Origin: Catalinimonas alkaloidigena
GTDB lineage: Bacteria; Bacteroidota; Bacteroidia; Cytophagales; Cyclobacteriaceae
Assembly (NCBI RefSeq): GCF_029504655.1
Contig: NZ_JAQFIL010000001.1
Span: 6,577,001-6,641,000 of the forward strand
Direction of reading: 5' to 3'
Length of the DNA: 64,000 nucleotides
A program made the position numbers and the translations under genes. Numbering within the stretch: the first letter of the stretch is position 1; each line of letters starts with the position of its first letter. Shown one piece after another: positions 8,529 to 18,223 of this stretch. The notes beneath the pieces are model-generated. The model did not search any database and had not been told where the DNA came from. It saw nothing but the letters and a program-made list of their open reading frames with translations.

Positions 8529-9932
8529 CTACAAATGGATTACCTCATCATAAGCAGCGGCGGCGGCTTCCATCACGGCTTCTGACATGGTGGGATGAGG
8601 ATGTACCGACTTGATAATCTCATGTCCGGTAGTTTCCAGCTTACGGGCAGCTACCACCTCAGCGATCATCTCCGTTACGTTTGCGCCCAGCATATGAGCG
8701 CCCAGCCACTCGCCGTATTTTTTATCAAAGATCAGCTTAACAAAGCCTTCGTTAGCTCCGGCAGCACTGGCTTTACCTGAGGCTGAGAAAGGGAATTTAC
8801 CTACACGGATATCATAACCGGCATCACGAGCCCCTTGCTCGGTATAGCCTACTGAAGCTACTTCAGGCCAGCAGTAAGTACAGCCAGGCAGGTTATTGTA
8901 GTCAAGAGGCTCTACATCCATACCAGCGATTTTCTCTACGCAGATGATCCCTTCGGCAGAAGCTACGTGTGCCAAAGCAGGGCCTTTTACAATATCACCA
9001 ATGGCATAGATACCATCTACATTGGTACGGTAGTATTCATCTACCTGCACCTGGTTTTTCTTATCATTTAATTTGATGCCTGCCTGTTCAATGCCCAGGT
9101 TTTCCAGGTTGGTAGCGATACCTACTGCCGAAAGTACCACATCGCAGTCGATAGACTCTTCGCCTTTCTGAGTCTTTACTTTCACTTTGCAACCCTTGCC
9201 CTTGGTGTCTACGCTGGTTACTTCGGAGCTGGTCATGATCTTGATGCCAGACTTCTTATATATTTTCTCCAGTTGCTTGGATACTTCTTCATCCTCTACC
9301 GGCAGGATACGGGGCATAAACTCTACTACGGTTACTTCAGTACCAATGGTATGATAGAAATAAGCGAATTCCATACCGATGGCGCCTGAACCTACTACTA
9401 CCATTCTCTTGGGCTGCTTCTCCATCACCATTGCCTTGCGGTAACCGACAATTTTCTCATTGTCAATCGGTAAGCTAGGTAGCTCGCGGGAACGCCCTCC
9501 GGTAGCCAGGATAATATGCTTCGCCTTATAAATTTCTGACTTCTTATCTTCTCCGCTTACTTCTACAGAACCCTTGCTGATGACCTTACCATGGCCTACC
9601 AGTGTATCTATTTTGTTTTTCCGAAAAAGGAACTGAATCCCTTTGCTCATCTTAGCGGCAGTGTTACGGCTGCGCTTCACCATGGTAGGAAAATCTACCG
9701 AATGGTCTTTGATATCTATACCATAGTCTTTAGCGTGTTTGATATAGTCGTATACCTGGGCACTCTTGAGCAGGGCTTTGGTAGGGATGCAGCCCCAGTT
9801 CAGGCATATGCCCCCCAGTTCCGCCTTCTCTACTACGGCCACTTTCATGCCCAGTTGTGAGGCTCTTATTGCTGCTACATAGCCGCCCGGGCCACTCCCG
9901 ATGACGATGAGATCATAACTTTTATCAGCCAT
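8529..9932 (-). CDS. lpdA: Dihydrolipoyl dehydrogenase (E3)
   Basis: 467 residues, the usual E3 length. The FAD-binding GSGPGG (12-17) and the redox disulfide C43/C48 in GGICLNWGCIPTKALL are intact. An NAD-binding VVVGSGAIGMEFA and a second FAD motif IYAIGDIV follow. The C-terminal HPHPTMSEA carries the active-site His-Glu pair. It reoxidises lipoamide in 2-oxoacid dehydrogenase complexes and the glycine cleavage system. No E1/E2 genes lie beside it, so it is a stand-alone E3. A textbook Bacteroidetes promoter stands 29 bp upstream and a strong terminator follows. Confidence 0.97.
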   Translation of the reverse strand: MADKSYDLIVIGSGPGGYVAAIRASQLGMKVAVVEKAELGGICLNWGCIPTKALLKSAQVYDYIKHAKDYGIDIKDHSVDFPTMVKRSRNTAAKMSKGIQFLFRKNKIDTLVGHGKVISKGSVEVSGEDKKSEIYKAKHIILATGGRSRELPSLPIDNEKIVGYRKAMVMEKQPKRMVVVGSGAIGMEFAYFYHTIGTEVTVVEFMPRILPVEDEEVSKQLEKIYKKSGIKIMTSSEVTSVDTKGKGCKVKVKTQKGEESIDCDVVLSAVGIATNLENLGIEQAGIKLNDKKNQVQVDEYYRTNVDGIYAIGDIVKGPALAHVASAEGIICVEKIAGMDVEPLDYNNLPGCTYCWPEVASVGYTEQGARDAGYDIRVGKFPFSASGKASAAGANEGFVKLIFDKKYGEWLGAHMLGANVTEMIAEVVAARKLETTGHEIIKSVHPHPTMSEAVMEAAAAAYDEVIHL

Positions 9933-9960
9933 AATTTTTCTGTATTGGATAGGTTTGATG

Positions 9961-9991
9961 CAAAAATAATTGATTTAAACTCTTAACAAAA
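9961..9991 (-). promoter_or_regulatory. Bacteroidetes-type promoter of lpdA
   Basis: On the minus strand TTTTG is followed after 18 nt by TATTTTTG, matching the TTTG (-33) / TAnnTTTG (-7) Bacteroidetes sigma-A consensus with near-standard spacing. The -7 box ends 28 bp before the lpdA ATG. Confidence 0.7.
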
Positions 9992-10215
9992 TATGCCCTT
10001 TGATCAATTAAGAGCACAAAAAAAGGCAAGGCACTGTAAATAACGGGATTATGTGCAATTGGTTGAGTATTCTAAAAGCGCATAGCTATACCAAAGCGGA
10101 ATGTCCTAAAAGGTAAAATGCGAGATTAATTGATTAATGTACCAACATTTTTCTTTATAAATGCTTACTTTTTATAGACCTATACCATACGTTTAGGTGG
10201 AAGCGTTAAGCCTAT

Positions 10216-10911
10216 ATGCCAAAATATAAACACATTTTGTTTGACCTGGACCATACGCTCTGGGATTTTGAGAAAAATGCTACGGAAACCCTGCACGAGT
10301 TGTATATTTCTTTTCAACTGACCAGTCTGGGTAATTTCAGTGTACAGGAGTTTTGCCAGACTTTCCATAAGGTGAACTATCACCTGTGGAAATTACACCA
10401 GCAGGGCACTTATGAGCAGGCTAAGCTAAGGGCAGACCGTTTCGTAAAAATCTTCTCAGAACTTGGAGTAGCTGAATCGCTGGTGCCTCATAGCATTCAG
10501 GATGAATACCTCAGAATCTGCCCTTCCAAACCTCATGTATTCCCTTTTACCCACGATACTCTTGCCTATCTGAAAGATCGCTACCAACTACATATTGTAA
10601 CCAATGGCTTTTCGGATGTACAACATATCAAACTGAAAAGCGCGGCACTCACCGATTACTTTACCCACATTGTTACTTCTGATGGTGCTGACTTTCGTAA
10701 ACCCAGACCTAGAATTTTCAAACATTTGTTAGAGCTTATCGGTGCAGATGCTTCGGAATGTATCATGATTGGTGACAACCTGCTCACTGACATTGCCGGA
10801 GCACATAATGCCAATATAGATTGCATCTACTTTAACCCCAATAAAGTACCTCATAGAACCCGTACAACTTATGAGATCTATTGTCTTAGTGAGCTGAAAG
10901 GTATTTTATAG
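10216..10911 (+). CDS. yjjG: YjjG-family HAD nucleotidase
   Basis: 231 residues with all four HAD motifs: nucleophile DLDHT (D10, D12) in ILFDLDHTLWDFEKN, motif II VTNG, lysine motif FRKPRPRIF, and motif IV IMIGDNLLTDI. The DHTLWDFEKNA start and length are characteristic of the YjjG group, which dephosphorylates non-canonical pyrimidine nucleotides and other 5'-monophosphates in house-cleaning. Cytoplasmic. It stands alone, 127 bp upstream of the GMC gene on the same strand. Confidence 0.88.
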   Translation: MPKYKHILFDLDHTLWDFEKNATETLHELYISFQLTSLGNFSVQEFCQTFHKVNYHLWKLHQQGTYEQAKLRADRFVKIFSELGVAESLVPHSIQDEYLRICPSKPHVFPFTHDTLAYLKDRYQLHIVTNGFSDVQHIKLKSAALTDYFTHIVTSDGADFRKPRPRIFKHLLELIGADASECIMIGDNLLTDIAGAHNANIDCIYFNPNKVPHRTRTTYEIYCLSELKGIL

Positions 10912-10999
10912 TCCTGATTTGTATTATTATAGTGTAAACTTTCCGGTTCAGTTATTACATTTCTTTCAAAATCAGACTCTAACTACTATATTGAAATTC

Positions 11000-11007
11000 T
11001 ATTTTTG
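11000..11007 (+). promoter_or_regulatory. Possible -7 promoter box of the GMC gene
   Basis: TATTTTTG matches TAnnTTTG and lies 31 bp before the GMC oxidoreductase ATG. No good TTTG element is present at the right spacing upstream, so this is only a candidate. Confidence 0.3.
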
Positions 11008-11038
11008 TAATCTTACTTTACCAAATTAACTTTCATTA

Positions 11039-12745
11039 ATGTATATTAACGCAAAAGCAAAACAGGCTAATACCTATGATGCCATTGTTATTGGCTCTGG
11101 TATCAGCGGAGGCTGGGCAGCTAAAGAGCTCACCGAAAAAGGTCTCAAAACCCTGGTACTGGAGAGAGGTAGAAATGTGGAGCACGTCAAAGACTACCCT
11201 ACCGCTACTAAAGCTCCCTGGGAACTACCTCACCGCGACCGGGTGTCTCCTGAAGAGATTGCTGAACACTACCCCAAGCAAAGCCGTACCGGCTATACCG
11301 TCCGAGAGTCCTCCAAGCACTGGTTTGTCAAAGATAGTGAACACCCTTATCAGGAAGACAAGCGCTTTGACTGGATGCGTGGTTATCATGTAGGAGGAAG
11401 GTCCATTATGTGGGGGCGCCATAGCTATCGTTTTAGTGATCTTGACTTTGAAGCTAACGCCCGAGACGGTTATGGCGTGGATTGGCCTATCCGTTACAAA
11501 GACATCGCACCCTGGTATGATTATGCCGAGAGCTTCGCCGGTATTCAGGGACAAAAAGAAGGCCTGTCGCAACTGCCTGACGGAAACTTTCTTCCTCCCA
11601 TTCCTATGAACTGCCTGGAAGATCATTTCCGCAAAAGTGTAAAAGATAAGCTGGGGCATGTGGTGACAATCGGCCGTACTGCTAATCTTACACAAAACCA
11701 TAATGGTCGTACCAAATGCCAGTTTCGTAACAAATGTATCCGTGGATGTCCTTACGGCGCCTACTTCAGTAGTAATGCCGCTACCCTGCCCGCCGCTGCC
11801 GCCACCGGTAACTTAACCGTAAGACCTTTTTCTATCGCCACTTCTCTCATCTATGATCCTGAAAAAAAGAGGGCTACCGGAGTTCGCGTGGTAGACCAGG
11901 AGACGATGGAAGATATGGAATTCCATGCAAAAGTAATCTTCCTGTGTGCTTCTGCGATTCCATCCACTTCCATTTTGATGAACTCTAAATCTGATGCCTT
12001 CCCTGAGGGGATGGGCAACAGCAGTGGTGAACTGGGACACAACCTGATGGACCACCATTTCCGTGTAGGTGCCAGAGGTACTTATGATGGTTTTGGTGAC
12101 AAATATTATTATGGACGCCGCCCTACCGGATTTTATATCCCTCGCTTCCGCAATGTGGATAAAAAGAGCGAGCAAAAAGATTATCTCCGTGGCTACGGAT
12201 ATCAGGGAGGAGGAAGCCGTGAAAACTGGACTGCCGCAGTCAGTGAATTAAACTTTGGTGCGGGAATGAAAGACGCCATTGTACAGCCCGGCCCATGGTC
12301 TTTGGGGATGACTGCTTTTGGCGAGACCTTGCCCTATCATGAAAACAAGATGATGCTGGACTACGATAACCTTGACAAGTGGGGACAGCCTACCGTACGT
12401 TTTGATGCTGAATTTAAAGAAAATGAGAAGGCCATGCGTAAGGATATGGAAGTTGCTGCTGCTGAGATGCTGGAAGCTGCCGGGATGAAAGACATCAACA
12501 CCTATGATGCCGGAAGCTGGCCAGGATTGGGAATCCACGAAATGGGAACCGCCCGTATGGGTAAAGACCCTAAAACTTCGGTACTCAACAAGCACAATCA
12601 GCTGCACGAAGTACCCAATGTATATGTGACTGACGGGGCCTGTATGACTTCCGCTGCCTGTGTTAACCCTTCATTGACCTATATGGCTTTGACTGCCAGG
12701 GCAGCCGACCATGCCGTGAATGAGTTGAAAAAAATGAATGTTTAA
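11039..12745 (+). CDS. GMC-family FAD oxidoreductase (dehydrogenase subunit)
   Basis: 568 residues. The FAD dinucleotide-binding motif GSGISG is at 19-24, followed by LVLERG. The GMC C-terminal block is intact: GLGIHEMGTARMG, then VYVTDGACMTSAACVNPSL with the catalytic His region before it. Four cysteines at CQFRNKCIRGCPYGA resemble the ferredoxin-like insert of gluconate/sorbitol dehydrogenase subunits. No signal peptide is visible. The next gene encodes a subunit-3-like Tat protein, so the pair probably forms a periplasmic sugar or alcohol dehydrogenase with the large subunit carried out by its partner. A cytochrome subunit is not linked here. Confidence 0.9.
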   Translation: MYINAKAKQANTYDAIVIGSGISGGWAAKELTEKGLKTLVLERGRNVEHVKDYPTATKAPWELPHRDRVSPEEIAEHYPKQSRTGYTVRESSKHWFVKDSEHPYQEDKRFDWMRGYHVGGRSIMWGRHSYRFSDLDFEANARDGYGVDWPIRYKDIAPWYDYAESFAGIQGQKEGLSQLPDGNFLPPIPMNCLEDHFRKSVKDKLGHVVTIGRTANLTQNHNGRTKCQFRNKCIRGCPYGAYFSSNAATLPAAAATGNLTVRPFSIATSLIYDPEKKRATGVRVVDQETMEDMEFHAKVIFLCASAIPSTSILMNSKSDAFPEGMGNSSGELGHNLMDHHFRVGARGTYDGFGDKYYYGRRPTGFYIPRFRNVDKKSEQKDYLRGYGYQGGGSRENWTAAVSELNFGAGMKDAIVQPGPWSLGMTAFGETLPYHENKMMLDYDNLDKWGQPTVRFDAEFKENEKAMRKDMEVAAAEMLEAAGMKDINTYDAGSWPGLGIHEMGTARMGKDPKTSVLNKHNQLHEVPNVYVTDGACMTSAACVNPSLTYMALTARAADHAVNELKKMNV

Positions 12746-12771
12746 TTCTGACCTAATAACGATCTATAGAT

Positions 12772-13344
12772 ATGATGGATAGAAGAACCGCATTAAAAAG
12801 AACTGCCCTGATGATGGGAGGGGCCCTCTCCTCCTCTGCCATTGCCGGTGTGCTGAACGGCTGTACTGCTGAAAAGCAGGTAGACTGGAAGCCGGTATTC
12901 CTCACTGACGACCAGGCGGTAGCTACTGCCGAGCTGGCGGAGCGCATCATTCCGGCAACTGACACACCCGGTGCCAAAGATGTAGGCATACCCGAATTTA
13001 TGGACATGATGCTCAATGATGTGTATACTGAAGAAGAGCAGCAACACTTTGTAGATGGCATTGCCAAGCTTAATCAGGATAGCCAGAGCGAATACGGTGA
13101 AGACTTCGCTAATCTGGAGCCTGAGCAGATGGACGCAGTGATCCAGATGCAGGCTGATGCTGTACAAGGTTATGAAGGTCAGGGGAAACCCTTCTTCCTG
13201 ATGGCCAAAGAGCTGGTGATGCTCGGTTTCTTTACTTCTGAAATTGGCGCTACCCAGGTATTACAATACTCTCAAGTACCCGGCCGCTACGAAGGCTGTA
13301 TCTCGGTAGAAGAAGCAGGCGGCAAGACCTGGGCGACTGGCTAA
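12772..13344 (+). CDS. Gluconate 2-dehydrogenase subunit 3-like Tat protein
   Basis: 190 residues, starting MMDRRTALKRTALMMGG, a twin-arginine-type signal ending in a lipobox-like VLNGC. The body has LAERIIPATDTPGAKD and VGIPEFMDMML, the signature of the gluconate 2-dehydrogenase subunit 3 family. This small subunit helps mature or export the GMC dehydrogenase encoded 26 bp upstream. The second Met, one codon on, is an equal start candidate. A terminator follows, so the two genes form a closed operon. Confidence 0.9.
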   Translation: MMDRRTALKRTALMMGGALSSSAIAGVLNGCTAEKQVDWKPVFLTDDQAVATAELAERIIPATDTPGAKDVGIPEFMDMMLNDVYTEEEQQHFVDGIAKLNQDSQSEYGEDFANLEPEQMDAVIQMQADAVQGYEGQGKPFFLMAKELVMLGFFTSEIGATQVLQYSQVPGRYEGCISVEEAGGKTWATG

Positions 13345-13377
13345 TAGTAAATTTTGTACGTACAATCAATTCTAAAG

Positions 13378-13408
13378 AACCGGAGGTTAAAAGCTTTCGG
13401 TTTTTTTT
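13378..13408 (+). terminator. Terminator of the GMC operon
   Basis: AACCGGAGG (13378-13386) pairs with CTTTCGGTT (13394-13402) with two G-U pairs, followed by a run of eight T that begins in the arm. Confidence 0.75.
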
Positions 13409-13746
13409 GTTTTAGGCTTGTGATAAGCTCACAATGCTACACGAGTACTCTTCCATGTAATTTTTCAGGAGAAGTTCTATTATTTAATTACAAGTATTCA
13501 CTCATTTGTTCTCATGTTGGTAAATTTTATTTCAAGTAGCTCATATTAGTTAAGGTTTGAGTTATACTAATCAAACGCATCCTTTTGACCCCCTTAGCTT
13601 GGTTTTATTCCTTTCTTAAATCATCCTTTTAACCCTAAAAAAGAATTATTCATTAAGCATTTTTTCTCTTTTTTAGCTCTACTACTCTTGTCATGCCCTT
13701 TCTATACTCACATTTCTTATGAATAATAATTTCTGAAGTTACAGGG

Positions 13747-13764
13747 GTTATCATGTATGATAAC
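13747..13764. promoter_or_regulatory. Candidate operator upstream of the T9SS cargo gene
   Basis: GTTATCAT and ATGATAAC are perfect 8-bp complements separated by GT. The site lies 37 bp upstream of a TACTTTTG box, a position suited to binding by a dimeric regulator. No protein has been linked to it. Confidence 0.4.
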
Positions 13765-13800
13765 AGCAGGGTAAACTCATTTATACCTAACTATTTATTG

Positions 13801-13808
13801 TACTTTTG
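13801..13808 (+). promoter_or_regulatory. Possible -7 box of the T9SS cargo gene
   Basis: TACTTTTG matches TAnnTTTG, 51 bp before the ATG at 13859. No TTTG is found at the standard upstream distance. Confidence 0.3.
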
Positions 13809-13858
13809 TGATTATTTCATAAAAATAATAATATATATTATATGTATAACATCATAAA

Positions 13859-16800
13859 ATGAGTATGCACAAAATTTTATTAAGTACAATAATATTCACG
13901 CTTTCCACACTATCAGCTTTTTCGCAATGTTACCCTTCACAGGGTGGCTCACCTGCTTTTGAATTTGATGTTCCAAGTGGTGTAACAATAACCTCTGTGG
14001 TAGTCAAAGTGGAGAACTTTGAAAGTAGGGGTTTAATAAGATCAAGAATAAGGTCATTTCAGGATTTGGGCTATACATATTTTGAAGCAGATGGAGAATA
14101 TGAAGTTCTGGAAACTCCTATAACTGGCCCCAGCACGCAAGACTTACAGATTCAGAGTGGTATAGATTTTTATTGTGGATATCTGGAAGACTCTGTGGGT
14201 TTTGACTGGCAAGTGATCATTACCGCTACCGGGGCTGAAGGGACAAACCTTAATTATTCAGGTTCGCTTACTGATAACCTGGCAATTCCTACCTACATAG
14301 GGGAAGTGTATAGTGGAACTAATAAGGTATCAGGTTCCATCGACATGAAACAGGAGGGTCCGGGTATTGCCGTATATCCCGACAACGACCGTGATGGTTT
14401 TGGGAATGCTTCATCACAGCCTGTCTATGTTTGTTCAGAATATTGTGACCCTTGGTATGTAACCAACAATCTGGACTGTAATGATTGGGATAAAGATATT
14501 AATCCAGATCAGGCAGAAATTCCTGACAATGGAACAGATGATGATTGCGATGGGGTTGTTGACTGTCTTAACAATAGCTTTAGTTATAGCTCAGTTTCTT
14601 ATTGTCATACTGGTCCCAACCCTCTGCCTACAATAATAAATCCCGGAGGAGTTTTCTCTGCTTCTTCAGGACTGCAAATTGACCCAAATACCGGAGAGAT
14701 TGACCTTGCTGCGAGTACGCCCGGTGCTTATACCATTACCTACGCGCTCAATGAAGCCTGTACCCATGAGAGCAGCTACGAAGTAAGCATTCATACAGCA
14801 GATGACCCTTCATTCTCTTATGCGCAGTCTAGCTATTGTAAGAGTGAAGCCAATCCAGTAGCAGATATCTTAGGAAGCCCCGGAGGTACATTTTCTTCTA
14901 CCTCTGGGTTGGTATTCGTAGATACAATTACTGGAGAAATTGACCTTGCCAGCAGTGTGCCCGGTACCTATGCAGTGACTTACACTACTTCAGGGAGTTG
15001 CCCGACAAGTTCTACTTTTGATATTACGATTCATGAAGCTCCTGCCATTTCCTCAACTGATGCATATTTCGTCAAGTGTGATGGATTTACAGTACACTGG
15101 AATGATAATAATTATAATATAGATGGATATAGCGTGCAGATAGCAGAAGAAGCAGCCTTTACTAACTTCATTCTGGACTCTCTTACAACAGTAAAAGAAG
15201 ACATAGTCATTACCGGACTTAATGCGGGAGACACTTACTATTTTAGAGTGGGGACAACCTCTGATTGCGGCATCAATTATTCGGAAACAAATGAAGTTAC
15301 TTTAATGGGTTTACCCCTAAGCTTTCCCCATACTTATGTTACTCAGGTCAGCGAAAGTAGCATTAGTCTGAATTGGGATTCTGTACAATATGCAGAGAAC
15401 TACTACATAGAACTAGATGATAACGATCAGTTTTCCAGTGTTGATGAGTCGCTGAGTACCTGGAGTGAAGAAATAACATTCACCTCACTTCGTGCGGATA
15501 CTGACTACTTTATACGCTTGCAAGCGCTAAACCAATGCGGCGCTGGCCCTGATACCCTTTTACATATCACTACCTCCGCTGACCCTCTCGTCTCGGACTC
15601 TTTAGCTCTGGTAGCGCTTTATCATGCTACCGATGGTGACCACTGGAAAAGAAAAGACAACTGGCTTAACGGGCCGCTAGATAGCTGGTATGGAGTAGGA
15701 ATTTCAGATAAAAGGGTACATAGTTTAGACCTATCTAAAAATAACCTTATTGGTCAGCTACCTCAAGAGGTAAATCAATTGACTAAACTTTGGTCTTTTA
15801 ATTTCAGTAATAATGGTATTTATGATATTCCTGATTCATTATTCTATTACGCTGACTCAGGAGGAGGTCTTATGCATTTTAATCATCTTACTTTTGAAGA
15901 TATAGTGGGCCAACCTAAAATTGTTGCCAAATTGTATGCTCAAAAATATGTTGGAAAGGAGACTACTGTCTACTTAAAGGAAGGAGACTCTTATACCATA
16001 GACTTAAGCATTGATGAATCTGTACATGATAATGAATATGTGTGGATGAAAGATAGTGTAGTCGTGGCTACTACTCATGCTAACTATCTTACATTATCTG
16101 ATCTTGAAGCTACTGATGCAGGCACTTATACCTGCCGGATCACCAATCCAAGAAATATCATGGACTTGGTACTTCATAGCCACCCTGTTACAATTCATGT
16201 AAGTCCCGAAGATCAGGAGCCACATCTATCTATTTCAGGATTTCCGGTTCGCAATTCCCAAGCATGTATGGATGAGGCCATCACATTTACAGCCACTGGC
16301 AGAAACATTTACGATACTTATCGCTGGGAAATTATCCGTATGACAGGAAACGCCAGTATGGGTTTGCCTGATTCTATCCGTTCTGCACAGGCTTTTGATT
16401 TTAGTTTGCAGCAGAGTGGAAGCTATGAGATACGTCTTACCCTAAGTAATCCTTATACAGCAGATACTGTATTAGTAGATTATGTAGGTATCAACCTACC
16501 CCCTGAACTAAACTTAGCAACCTCCACCAACCTGAATACGGACTCTCTCATGCTCACTGCCATAGAGGAGTATGCTGCTGATACTTTGACTTTTGAATGG
16601 TATAAAATTGAAGGCCAGAAGCCTATCAGCATGAGCAGTGAAAATACAGTCTGGGTGAAGGAAGAAGGGACGTATGGTGTAAGGGTTACCAATCCTACCG
16701 GATGTCAGACTGAAGCTGAAATTTTTGTGATAGACACTCGTCCGCAGGCACAAACTATCACTTTTGATACTATCCCTAATAAGGTATATGGCGAAAGCTT

Positions 16801-18169
16801 TGAACTAAGTGCTACGGCTTCTTCAGGATTGGCAGTTACTTATGAAGTGATTACAGGGCAGGAACTAGTCAGCTTAAATGATCAGATAGTCAATATATTG
16901 GGTGTGGGAATAGTAACCATTGAAGCCAGCCAAAATGGTAATGGAGAATATCTCGCGGCTGAGCCGGTAAGCCAGAGCTTTAGCATCAGTAAAGCATCGC
17001 AGCAAATCAACTTTACTGCTATCCCGGATATGCTGCTGGAAGAAGGAAGCTTTAGCCTGGAGGCCAGCAGTAACGCGGGGCTGCCTCTGACTTTCTCTTT
17101 TGAAGGACCAATTGCGCTAAGTGGAAAAACCGTAACTTTATTAGATAGCGGGCTTGTTTCCATCACAGCCTCGCAAGAGGGCAATAAAAATTATCTGCCT
17201 GCCGACCCGGTCACCCATAGTTTTAGTATCACTGAAGAAATAGTGATTGAAAAGGATAGTATTCATCAGTTGAGCATCCGTATAGATGCTGAAGCCAGCA
17301 ATGTTTTCCCGCTCACGCTAAGTTTACTTAAAGAGCAAAACGGTGCTTATAAAATCATTAAGCAAGAGCATATGCTCTCTAATCAGCTTTCATTTGACAC
17401 TTTACCTGAAGGTAAATATACGCTGAAGATAAAACCCGAAAAGGGAGCATACCTGCCTACCTATTTAGGTCAACACCTGCTATTATCTGAAGCGGAGAGC
17501 ATAAGCCTCACCCAAGACACGGAAGTTAGTCTCAACCCTATTTCAATCCCTGAGGTACTGGAAGAAACAGGTATTACACTACGAGGCGTATTTATCCAGA
17601 ATGCTCAGGCCAGCAATGGCCGGCTGATGGTCACTGAGGAGACTCTGGATGGCATCCCGGTAGTGGGACTTAGCATTTACCTTATCAATAGCCGGGATCA
17701 GAGCTTGGTGGCTGGCACAATCACTGACGGTGATGGCAAGTTTGAATTTACCAATCTCCCTCCCGGAAATTATAGCATTAAGGCTGATTATAAGGCATTG
17801 CAAATGGATGCTTCTACCAGCTTTGAAGTGAATCAGGAGTCGCTGGAGCTTACTGTAGTAGCGGGAGAAGAGATCAGCATTGTGGCTAAAGAAGTAGTAG
17901 AAAAAGAAGTAACCGCTATTGAGGATGAGATCAGGCAGCAGCTTAAATTCTACCCTAATCCGGTAGAAGAGGAACTGTACTTACAGCTACCGGCAAAGCT
18001 GTTGGGTGGACAGTTGGAGATCTTTGACACGCAGGGAAAACTGGTATTTACTTCAAAGATCAGCGATACTAAGGTGAGCTGTTCGTTATCGCACCTCAGC
18101 GAAGGACATTACCAATTACAGATCGCTCATCAGGGAACAACATATGCATTAAAGATCCTGAAGCGATAA
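13859..18169 (+). CDS. Large multidomain secreted protein with T9SS sorting domain
   Basis: 1436 residues with a signal peptide ending near SAFSQ. Approximate order: a MopE-like metal-binding Asp-rich segment (172-234, PDNDRDGFG to DNGTDDDCDG), two related Ig-like repeats (240-395, each with FSYxxxSYC and TGEIDLA), two fibronectin-III-like modules (395-575), a short leucine-rich segment (578-678, ALYHATDGDHW and LDLSKNNLIGQLP), an Ig-like module with DAGTYTCRI (690-781), a PKD-like region, two repeats with ITF/INFTAIPD (963-1124), a CnaB/SpaA-like module (1240-1328), and a type A T9SS C-terminal domain starting FYPNPVEEELYLQLP (1363-1436). It should be exported by T9SS and displayed on the cell surface or released. 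No catalytic domain is evident, so adhesion or binding is likely (inference). Confidence 0.88.
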   Translation: MSMHKILLSTIIFTLSTLSAFSQCYPSQGGSPAFEFDVPSGVTITSVVVKVENFESRGLIRSRIRSFQDLGYTYFEADGEYEVLETPITGPSTQDLQIQSGIDFYCGYLEDSVGFDWQVIITATGAEGTNLNYSGSLTDNLAIPTYIGEVYSGTNKVSGSIDMKQEGPGIAVYPDNDRDGFGNASSQPVYVCSEYCDPWYVTNNLDCNDWDKDINPDQAEIPDNGTDDDCDGVVDCLNNSFSYSSVSYCHTGPNPLPTIINPGGVFSASSGLQIDPNTGEIDLAASTPGAYTITYALNEACTHESSYEVSIHTADDPSFSYAQSSYCKSEANPVADILGSPGGTFSSTSGLVFVDTITGEIDLASSVPGTYAVTYTTSGSCPTSSTFDITIHEAPAISSTDAYFVKCDGFTVHWNDNNYNIDGYSVQIAEEAAFTNFILDSLTTVKEDIVITGLNAGDTYYFRVGTTSDCGINYSETNEVTLMGLPLSFPHTYVTQVSESSISLNWDSVQYAENYYIELDDNDQFSSVDESLSTWSEEITFTSLRADTDYFIRLQALNQCGAGPDTLLHITTSADPLVSDSLALVALYHATDGDHWKRKDNWLNGPLDSWYGVGISDKRVHSLDLSKNNLIGQLPQEVNQLTKLWSFNFSNNGIYDIPDSLFYYADSGGGLMHFNHLTFEDIVGQPKIVAKLYAQKYVGKETTVYLKEGDSYTIDLSIDESVHDNEYVWMKDSVVVATTHANYLTLSDLEATDAGTYTCRITNPRNIMDLVLHSHPVTIHVSPEDQEPHLSISGFPVRNSQACMDEAITFTATGRNIYDTYRWEIIRMTGNASMGLPDSIRSAQAFDFSLQQSGSYEIRLTLSNPYTADTVLVDYVGINLPPELNLATSTNLNTDSLMLTAIEEYAADTLTFEWYKIEGQKPISMSSENTVWVKEEGTYGVRVTNPTGCQTEAEIFVIDTRPQAQTITFDTIPNKVYGESFELSATASSGLAVTYEVITGQELVSLNDQIVNILGVGIVTIEASQNGNGEYLAAEPVSQSFSISKASQQINFTAIPDMLLEEGSFSLEASSNAGLPLTFSFEGPIALSGKTVTLLDSGLVSITASQEGNKNYLPADPVTHSFSITEEIVIEKDSIHQLSIRIDAEASNVFPLTLSLLKEQNGAYKIIKQEHMLSNQLSFDTLPEGKYTLKIKPEKGAYLPTYLGQHLLLSEAESISLTQDTEVSLNPISIPEVLEETGITLRGVFIQNAQASNGRLMVTEETLDGIPVVGLSIYLINSRDQSLVAGTITDGDGKFEFTNLPPGNYSIKADYKALQMDASTSFEVNQESLELTVVAGEEISIVAKEVVEKEVTAIEDEIRQQLKFYPNPVEEELYLQLPAKLLGGQLEIFDTQGKLVFTSKISDTKVSCSLSHLSEGHYQLQIAHQGTTYALKILKR

Positions 18170-18192
18170 ATTAGAAAAGTAGAAGTTTGAAT

Positions 18193-18223
18193 AACCGGAG
18201 GCTTTAGGTCTCCGGTTTTTTTT
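18193..18223 (+). terminator. Terminator of the T9SS cargo gene
   Basis: AACCGGAG (18193-18200) and CTCCGGTT (18210-18217) form a perfect stem ending in a run of eight T. The stop codon of the convergent minus-strand gene lies at the end of this T-run. Confidence 0.92.

Larger units (their letters stand above)
13345..13858. other. Regulatory gap before the T9SS cargo gene
   Basis: A 514-bp AT-rich gap holding the operon terminator at its left end, an 8-bp inverted repeat at 13747-13764, and a TACTTTTG box at 13801-13808. No gene was seen. Confidence 0.6.
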
